Shown: positions 15,234 to 23,043 of the stretch, piece by piece
Layout: every line of letters begins with the position of its first letter
How positions within the stretch are numbered: the first letter of the stretch is position 1
Source: an uncultured Collinsella sp.
GTDB lineage: Bacteria; Actinomycetota; Coriobacteriia; Coriobacteriales; Coriobacteriaceae
NCBI GenBank assembly: GCA_958403205.1
Contig: CATXWM010000033.1
Coordinates: 1-23,043 of the forward strand
Direction: 5' to 3'
DNA length: 23,043 nt
Notes under the pieces: model-generated
Told to the model about the DNA's origin: nothing
Databases searched by the model: none
The model's input: only the letters and a program-made list of their open reading frames with translations
Made by a program: the position numbers and the translations under genes

Positions 15234-16472
15234 CTAACGACTGGCCGCCACGTCCTTAGTCCAGCAGTGCACGCCGCCGCCGGACAGGTTAAGCGCGAGG
15301 GAATCAATCATGATGACTTTGCGATCGGGGAAGCAGCTCTCAAGAACTGCCTTGGCCTGCTCATCCTTCTCTTTCACGACCTCGCTCATGCCCTCGTGGT
15401 AATAACGCTGGCCAAGAACGACGCCGTTGCAAATCAGGAAGTTGCAGTAGCTCGCTGCGGCGTAGAAGTGGACGGGGCCCTCGGGCCAGGGGGTACCATC
15501 CATAAACTTGCCGCCCATTTCGTCGATGAAGCCCTTATAGAGCTCGTAATCTTCGTCGCCAGGGGCGATAACGACTTCAATAGGCTCGGCGGTGGGCATA
15601 CGAACGATCTCGAAGGGCTTGCCCTCCCAGTCCGTTTCGTTGCTCAGGATCTCGTAGGCTGCCTCAATGCGGCGACGAGACTCTGCTCCAGCCTTGCTCG
15701 AGGCTGCCTCTTCATCGGACACCTCGGCAAGAAGAATCTTGTTCGGAGTGATAAAGCGACACATCTCATCAATGTGAGCTGCAAAGCTCATGCCAAAGAC
15801 GGGAGTTCCGTCTTCCCTCTCGTCGAGGATACCCAGTCGATAGTCGTCGTCCTCGAGCATAGGCTGCGGAAGCCAGATAACCTTGTTGAGGTTGTAGATG
15901 CGCTTATACTCGGCCTCTACTTCCTCTTTCGTGAACTCGGGATTACGCTTGCGGCATTCCGTGTCCTCGATGGCGATCAGAGTGCCGTGACCGTCAAACT
16001 CGTGGTCGCCGCCCTCCGAAACCATTTCGGAATTGACGATATCGAAGCAACCGAGCGCAACCGCCATGTGAACGGCTGCCTTACGTGCGGACTGGCACTC
16101 CGGGGAGTTCTTGTCCCACACGCCGTAATAGGTCCAAGCGGGGTTGACCATATAAGAATGGCCCTTGTCGTCGACCATGATGCTGGGACCGTTGTCGCGG
16201 ACATAGAAGTTGGAGTCTTCGAACTGCGTGATCTCGATGCGATCGAGATCAACCCCCTCCTCCTTCAGGCGCGAGCAAGCCTCCTCATAGGAGCCGGGGG
16301 TGCCGCAATTGAGGTTGACCGTAACGTCGCCATACTCGAGCAGAGCCTTGATCACGTCAACGCAGGGCTGGCGGTTATCGTAGCCCTCTGCACGGATGTA
16401 ATCGGGAAGCCATGTCACATAGACGTTGGAGCGCTTCTCGAACTCGCCCGGCATACGATAGTTCTCGTACAT
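15234..16472 (-). CDS. Agmatine-deiminase-like (PAD_porph family) guanidino deiminase
   Basis: 412 residues, about 45 longer than typical agmatine deiminases (about 365). It opens with YRMPGEFE as in that family. Catalytic residues can be aligned: Asp93 in YVRDNGP, Glu153 in SEGGDHEFDG, His233 and Asp235 in AHIDEMCRF, and nucleophile Cys403 in GGGVHCWT. The family hydrolyses a guanidinium group to a ureido group plus ammonia. Differences from agmatine deiminase: NFYVRD for DAWVRD, GGDHEFDG for GGSFHVDG, GGGVHC one residue shorter than GGGNIHC, and an insertion of about 20 residues before the catalytic His. The substrate may therefore not be agmatine. ATG 16472 has AAGGA upstream. First gene of a three-gene operon; no carbamate kinase is in the window. 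Confidence 0.88.
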   Translation of the reverse strand: MYENYRMPGEFEKRSNVYVTWLPDYIRAEGYDNRQPCVDVIKALLEYGDVTVNLNCGTPGSYEEACSRLKEEGVDLDRIEITQFEDSNFYVRDNGPSIMVDDKGHSYMVNPAWTYYGVWDKNSPECQSARKAAVHMAVALGCFDIVNSEMVSEGGDHEFDGHGTLIAIEDTECRKRNPEFTKEEVEAEYKRIYNLNKVIWLPQPMLEDDDYRLGILDEREDGTPVFGMSFAAHIDEMCRFITPNKILLAEVSDEEAASSKAGAESRRRIEAAYEILSNETDWEGKPFEIVRMPTAEPIEVVIAPGDEDYELYKGFIDEMGGKFMDGTPWPEGPVHFYAAASYCNFLICNGVVLGQRYYHEGMSEVVKEKDEQAKAVLESCFPDRKVIMIDSLALNLSGGGVHCWTKDVAASR

Positions 16473-16487
16473 GGTTGGTCCTTCCGT

Positions 16488-16498
16488 CGGGTTTCCCG
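16488..16498 (-). other. Small leader hairpin upstream of the deiminase gene
   Basis: CGGG-TTT-CCCG (CGGG-AAA-CCCG on the transcribed strand) lies just before the ribosome site of the deiminase gene. The roughly 70-base leader is GC-rich and could fold further, but it does not match a riboswitch class that I recognise. Confidence 0.3.
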
Positions 16499-16552
16499 CG
16501 ATGCTGTCCGGCCGCGACAATAGCGGGGTTTCACCTGCTATAGTACTACTAT

Positions 16553-16571
16553 ACCTACCGTTCGGTAGATA
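16553..16571. promoter_or_regulatory. Candidate TetR operator O1 (deiminase promoter side)
   Basis: CTACCG (16555-16560) and CGGTAG (16563-16568) are perfect arms around TT, extended by TA on both sides after one mismatch. On the minus strand the sequence is followed by TATAGTAGTACTATAGC, which contains -10-like boxes, so the operator would sit at or just before the deiminase promoter, about 80-100 bases before its start codon. Confidence 0.6.
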
Positions 16572-16602
16572 ATTTTGAATAATTGCCGCTCGCCTACTGA
16601 TA

Positions 16603-16622
16603 CATACCGTTCGCCGTATATA
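16603..16622. promoter_or_regulatory. Candidate TetR operator O2 (tetR promoter side)
   Basis: ATACCGTTCGCCGTATATA repeats the ACCGTTCG core of O1 in the same intergenic region, 75 bases before the TetR start codon. Its right half is less symmetric (CCGTAT instead of CGGTAT). TATATA at 16617-16622 may be part of the TetR promoter. Confidence 0.45.
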
Positions 16623-16696
16623 GTGGTCATGTTTGGACACGAATTGATGTTCCGTTGCCATCCTTAATAATGTTGGTAGTGCGGAAGTGATTTGCA

Positions 16697-17275
16697 ATGG
16701 AGAAATGCAGCGTGAGCACAAGAAAAAAAATATTGGACGCAATGTACGATCTTGTGGCAGAAGTCGGTTATGACAAAGCGTCTATCGGAAAGATTTGCGA
16801 CTTTGTCGGTATATCCAAGCCGTCGGTGTACTACTACTTTCCCTCAAAAGAGGAGATTTTCACTACGCTCTTGGACAGCATGTTTCCGACCATTGACTAT
16901 CAGCGCGACTACTCGCTAATAGTCGATAGGGACGGGTTCAAGGCCGCGCTTATCGAGCTCGGCAATTCAGTTATAGGTGGCTATCGAAGCGATGAAAAGC
17001 GCCGGCGCGTGCTGGCCGAGGTTAGCGTTCAAGCAAATCGAATTCCTGCAGTTCAGAAACGTCAAGCGACGGCGACCAAACGAACCATGGATGCGCTTAA
17101 AGACATCCTTCTTCATGGTGTAGAGATTGGCGCGTTTTCCGATAGCGCCGACGTAATGCTCTACGTACAAATTCTTTATACCGTTCTGGAGGGAGCAAGC
17201 AATACGGTCGCTCAAGGTGAGGATATTGATGAAAAAGCGGTTTGGGCGGGAATAGTCGAGCTTATGTTCAAATAA
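16697..17275 (+). CDS. TetR-family transcriptional regulator of the deiminase island
   Basis: 192 residues. The N-terminal 60 residues are a classic TetR_N helix-turn-helix: RKKILDAMYDLVAEVGYDKA, IGKICDFVGISKPSVYYYFP and SKEEIF. The rest is a helical ligand-binding and dimer domain with no closer assignment. It is divergent from the deiminase operon and convergent with the second MFS gene. TACCGTTCGG-type palindromes lie between it and the deiminase and upstream of the second transporter, so it probably represses both units and itself until a guanidino or ureido metabolite is present; that is inference. GGAAGTG lies before ATG 16697. The gene looks more AT-rich than the upstream operon. Confidence 0.9.
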   Translation: MEKCSVSTRKKILDAMYDLVAEVGYDKASIGKICDFVGISKPSVYYYFPSKEEIFTTLLDSMFPTIDYQRDYSLIVDRDGFKAALIELGNSVIGGYRSDEKRRRVLAEVSVQANRIPAVQKRQATATKRTMDALKDILLHGVEIGAFSDSADVMLYVQILYTVLEGASNTVAQGEDIDEKAVWAGIVELMFK

Positions 17276-17336
17276 ACCAGCCAAGCTGAAGCGCATGTTG
17301 GCACCCATGGTGCCTGCGGGCAACCTTTAAAACGAA

Positions 17337-17378
17337 AACAGGGGTCGACTCCAGTCTGGCTTGGAGTCGACCCCTGTT
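17337..17378. terminator. Bidirectional terminator between tetR and second MFS gene
   Basis: A perfect 17-bp stem (17337-17353 with 17362-17378, AACAGGGGTCGACTCCA) has an 8-base loop. It sits between convergent stops at 17275 and 17414. On the minus strand it is followed by TTCGTTTT, a good U-rich tail for the transporter transcript; the plus-strand tail is weaker. Confidence 0.85.
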
Positions 17379-17413
17379 GCATGGCAATCTATGCCGATGC
17401 AAATCGGCGCTTA

Positions 17414-18694
17414 TTACTTTTCAGCAGCCTTATTGAGAAATCCGGAAACGATAGCAAACGCAGCAATCATAAGGTTGCAGGCAATGCAGAAGATAAATAC
17501 TCCCTGGAATGACCCTGCCATGCCGTAAACCTTCATCATGACCGGCATTCCAAAAGCACCGACGACATAGCCCGCTGAGCAAACGATCGAATAGATCCTT
17601 CCAAAATCGCGTGATCCAAAGAGCGAGAGGAGAAGCATCGGCATTGCGGTTCCAACGATGGCGAACATGACATCGTTTACACCAGCTGCAATGATGGAAA
17701 CGGTCTCATTGCTTCCGCCAATGATAAGAAGCAGGAATGAAAGAATGCTGACACCTGTCCATGCGACCGTTGCTTTAATAGCGCCAAGCTTGTCGCATGT
17801 TTTGCCCACGAAGGGATTTAGGAAGATATCGGAGAGTGAAGCTGCCGAGACCATTAAGCTTCCTACGATAGGATTGAAACCGACCTCGCTTGCATAGGTT
17901 GGAAACAGCTGGTTCATGCAGCAGGTGAGCTGCGCCACGCAAAGCAAGAGGACACAGAGAATAAAAGACGGCGTTTTCGCGGCATCGCGGAGTGCCATGC
18001 CCGAAAGGACATCTTCCTGCTCATCGGCGCTGCAGCTCTCATGGGTTTCGGAGGCGGTCTCTCCGTACGGAAGCATATTGCGATCAGAGGGGTTAAGGCG
18101 AATGATAAATGCGCTTGCAGGCAAAATCATAGCTGCAGAAACGGCCGCAAGCACGATGTATCCCGCACGCCAGCCTTGCTGCTCGATGACCAGCGTAATG
18201 ACAGGACTCAATAACAGCGTGCAGAGAGAATTAACGCCCCAAGCGAGGCCGATGGCGAGACCGGACGATTTGCTGAACCATTGGTCAATGACATCGGACA
18301 TGCAGACGCCCGTTGTAAACGAAAAGCAGATGCCGATCACTGCGGCGGAGACGGTGAACATCCAGACCTCGGTGTAGAACGCCATTGCGGCGCCGGCGGC
18401 AATAAGGACGAGTTCAATGCAAATATGCCATGGTTTGCCGATTACTTTTGGAATGAAGCGACTCAAAAGCGGAAGCCCAAGCGCAAGGCCAAGAAGAATC
18501 GCGGTGAAATAGAAAGAAAAAGAAGTGTAGTCAAAGCCCAGATCTTCACATACTGGAGCAACGAATGAGCCGGCAATAATGCTATATGTGCCAGTTGTTC
18601 CGGCGGACATTAAGCCGAGCGCAATAACGACGACCCAAGCAAATGCGCCGCTTTCACGGAGACAATCTTTTTTGGCTGGTGTGGTGAGAGTCAT
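17414..18694 (-). CDS. MFS transporter (OFA-like), paralogue 2, TetR-linked
   Basis: 426 residues and about 12 membrane segments. It is a clear paralogue of the transporter at 12769-14034: both share SAGTTG-YS-IAGSFVAPVCE, FTTGV-MSDVIDQWF and ASEVGF-P-VG--MVSAASL. Its central loop differs (TASETHESCSADEQED). It should carry the same or a related metabolite, for example one transporter importing and the other exchanging or exporting. It has its own promoter with a TetR-type operator over the -10 box. GGAG lies before ATG 18694; an in-frame Met at 18769 would lie upstream of the promoter and is rejected. Codon use looks more AT-rich than in paralogue 1, which hints at a separate origin rather than a fresh duplication. 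Confidence 0.9.
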   Translation of the reverse strand: MTLTTPAKKDCLRESGAFAWVVVIALGLMSAGTTGTYSIIAGSFVAPVCEDLGFDYTSFSFYFTAILLGLALGLPLLSRFIPKVIGKPWHICIELVLIAAGAAMAFYTEVWMFTVSAAVIGICFSFTTGVCMSDVIDQWFSKSSGLAIGLAWGVNSLCTLLLSPVITLVIEQQGWRAGYIVLAAVSAAMILPASAFIIRLNPSDRNMLPYGETASETHESCSADEQEDVLSGMALRDAAKTPSFILCVLLLCVAQLTCCMNQLFPTYASEVGFNPIVGSLMVSAASLSDIFLNPFVGKTCDKLGAIKATVAWTGVSILSFLLLIIGGSNETVSIIAAGVNDVMFAIVGTAMPMLLLSLFGSRDFGRIYSIVCSAGYVVGAFGMPVMMKVYGMAGSFQGVFIFCIACNLMIAAFAIVSGFLNKAAEK

Positions 18695-18730
18695 GGTTGC
18701 TCCATTTCTATCGGCAATACATCCTATATG

Positions 18731-18750
18731 CCTACCGATAGGTATATAAA
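18731..18750. promoter_or_regulatory. Candidate TetR operator O3 over the transporter -10 box
   Basis: GCCTACCGATAGGTATATAA shares CCTACCG and GGTA-ATA with O1. It overlaps the -10 box of the promoter at 18742-18770, the usual place for a TetR repressor to block transcription. Confidence 0.6.
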
Positions 18751-18770
18751 CCAGAGGACTCTTCGTCAAG
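18742..18770 (-). promoter_or_regulatory. Promoter of second MFS transporter
   Basis: On the minus strand TTGACG (18770-18765) and TATACC (18747-18742) are separated by exactly 17 bases, about 50 bases before the start codon at 18694. This is the best promoter match in the island. Confidence 0.65.
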
Positions 18771-18797
18771 CGTTAAGCGGGGAGAGGGAGTTCTTAA

Positions 18798-18816
18798 CCT
18801 GCCGAACGGTAATTAG
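18798..18816. promoter_or_regulatory. Candidate TetR operator O4 (distal)
   Basis: Read on the minus strand, TAATTACCGTTCGGCAGGT carries TACCGTTCGG plus AG, one base away from the O1 core. It lies about 30 bases upstream of the -35 box of the second transporter, so it could be an auxiliary site. Confidence 0.45.
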
Positions 18817-18838
18817 ACCTCGATTTCGCAAGGGTCTC

Positions 18839-18869
18839 AATGTGACAAAGGGACTGCCCCTTTGTCACA

Positions 18870-18871
<2 letters not shown>
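18839..18871. repeat. GTGACAAAG palindrome at the 3' end of the ABC transporter gene
   Basis: AATGTGACAAAGGG (18839-18852) pairs perfectly with CCCTTTGTCACATT (18858-18871) around ACTGC. It overlaps the stop codon of the ABC transporter gene and may end its transcript, although no T-run follows. Upstream, TTAGACCTCGATTT (18813-18826) and CTCAATGTGACAAAG repeat what is seen at 12628-12663. Confidence 0.7.
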
Positions 18872-22127
<3,256 letters not shown>

Positions 22128-22274
22128 GGACGGCAACCTCTCCCACGCGAGCACACTCGCCCGCTCTCCCCCGCCGTTCGTATTCGACGCGTTTGTCCTA
22201 CTCTATCCCCATTTTTCACCGACACCAGTGAGGAATGTAGGGAACCGCGCCAAAAAACGAACGGGACGGCGCCC

Positions 22275-22299
22275 AAAAAAAGAGGCCCCAAGTGGGGCC
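22275..22299 (-). terminator. Rho-independent terminator of the TlpA-like gene
   Basis: On the minus strand GGCCCC-ACTT-GGGGCC (22299-22284) is followed by TCT and a run of seven T. This is a textbook terminator about 80 bases after the stop codon at 22382, and it separates this gene from the ABC transporter downstream. Confidence 0.88.
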
Positions 22300-22381
22300 C
22301 CTATATGGTGGAGATTATCTTGAAAGGCAGCGGACTACTCCGCACAGCGACACACGATCCTCGCGATGCTTTACGCGTTTT

Positions 22382-23043
22382 CTACTGCTCGCTATTCGCA
22401 ATCGCCTGATCGATCAGCTTGTCGAGTGCTGCGCGCTGCTCGGCGGAGCTGATGGCTCCCACGATTGGATCCCCTACGATGTTGCCATTCTGATCGATGA
22501 CATACGTTGTCGGGAACGAGAACAAATTTGACGTGAACTTACCGGCCTCGCTATCCGACTTGAACCAGATGTTCTTATATGTCACGCCCTTCTTGCTCAG
22601 CACGTCCTTGGCATCTGCAATCTCGCCCTTGTTGCCATCGAGCGTAAAGGAATTGACGCCCATGACCTGGCCGCCCTTCTTGGCAAGCTCCTGATTCAGT
22701 TTCTCAAGATCGCCCAGCTCGCCCACGCATGGCTTGCAAGTGGTGAACCAGAAGTTCATGACGGTGACCTTGTTCTTAGAGAACAGCTCGTCGCTGCTCA
22801 CGTCGTTGCCATCCAGGTCTTTGCCCGTAAAGCTGGGGAACTTCGTCGCCTCGCTCGAAGCATTGGCACCAGCCGTCATGCCAGCGGCCGAAGCGTCGAC
22901 GCTCTCGCCTGCGCTCGGCGTGCTTCCACAGCCAGGGAACTCCTTCTCCAAGCTCTCGAGCTTGTCCTCGATCTCCTTGATCTGCTGTGCACCGGCCTTG
23001 AGCGTCTTAAGCTCATCCGCCGTAAACTCATCCTTGGCGCCGT
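22382..23043 (-). CDS. TlpA-like thioredoxin-fold protein, N-terminus outside the window
   Basis: At least 220 residues are visible; the open frame runs without a stop through the right edge, so the true start is beyond 23043 and the in-frame TTG at 22951 is not a start. The thioredoxin-like domain has KFPSFTGKDLDGNDVSS, VTVMNFWFTTCKPCVGELGD with redox site CKPC, a FTLDGNKGE loop and the cis-proline segment FPTTYVIDQNGNIVGD. This matches the AhpC/TSA-Redoxin TlpA group of membrane-anchored, extracytoplasmic thiol-disulfide proteins. Upstream is a charged, helical segment (DELKTLKAGAQQIKEIEDKL) and a CGSTPSAG linker. An outside location is inferred from the family; no signal is visible here. 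Confidence 0.85.
   Translation of the reverse strand, partial: GAKDEFTADELKTLKAGAQQIKEIEDKLESLEKEFPGCGSTPSAGESVDASAAGMTAGANASSEATKFPSFTGKDLDGNDVSSDELFSKNKVTVMNFWFTTCKPCVGELGDLEKLNQELAKKGGQVMGVNSFTLDGNKGEIADAKDVLSKKGVTYKNIWFKSDSEAGKFTSNLFSFPTTYVIDQNGNIVGDPIVGAISSAEQRAALDKLIDQAIANSEQ

Noticed and set aside
16473..16552. Possible guanidine riboswitch in the deiminase leader
   Set aside because: The leader has a CGGG-AAA-CCCG hairpin and GC-rich folding potential, but I do not see the conserved cores of the ykkC, mini-ykkC or guanidine-III classes.

Overview
The window is most likely chromosomal DNA of a gut actinobacterium of the class Coriobacteriia, closest in style to Collinsella. This is an inference from GC-rich coding sequence, large hybrid histidine kinases with periplasmic-type binding domains, an OFA-like MFS transporter pair, and many short hairpin repeats built on a GGGACTGTCCC or GTGACAAAG core. 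No rRNA, tRNA, CRISPR array or recognisable transposase is visible.

Layout. (1) 167-6621: a signal-sensing block. A hybrid histidine kinase with two fused solute-binding domains (+) and a small split-barrel flavoprotein (+) converge, across a shared hairpin, on a second hybrid kinase whose solute-binding partner is a separate lipoprotein gene overlapping it by 4 bases (-). (2) 6766-10096: housekeeping and redox genes: a MalY/PatB-type PLP enzyme (-), the tRNA methyltransferase TrmO (-), an HTH/zinc-ribbon/TipAS regulator (+) and a glutaredoxin (+). (3) 10097-12768: a repeat-rich stretch with two copies of a long hairpin, a 230-bp element with perfect 30-bp inverted ends, a solitary ribbon-helix-helix protein, a tRNA dihydrouridine synthase (-) and a second large inverted-repeat element. 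(4) 12769-18694: a compact catabolic-looking island: agmatine-deiminase-like enzyme, ornithine-carbamoyltransferase-like enzyme and MFS transporter in one operon (-), a divergent TetR regulator (+), and a paralogous MFS transporter (-). (5) 18870-23043: a MacB-like fused ABC ATPase/permease (-) and a TlpA-like thioredoxin protein (-) that runs off the right edge.

The best candidate for an undescribed system is region 4. The deiminase and carbamoyltransferase look like a route that would deiminate an imported guanidino compound and phosphorolyse the ureido product to carbamoyl phosphate. However, both enzymes differ from the known agmatine and arginine enzymes at substrate-side motifs, so the substrate is open. 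TACCGTTCGGTAG-like palindromes occur in both intergenic regions that flank the TetR gene and its targets, and one sits on a well-formed promoter of the second transporter, so TetR probably controls all three transcription units.
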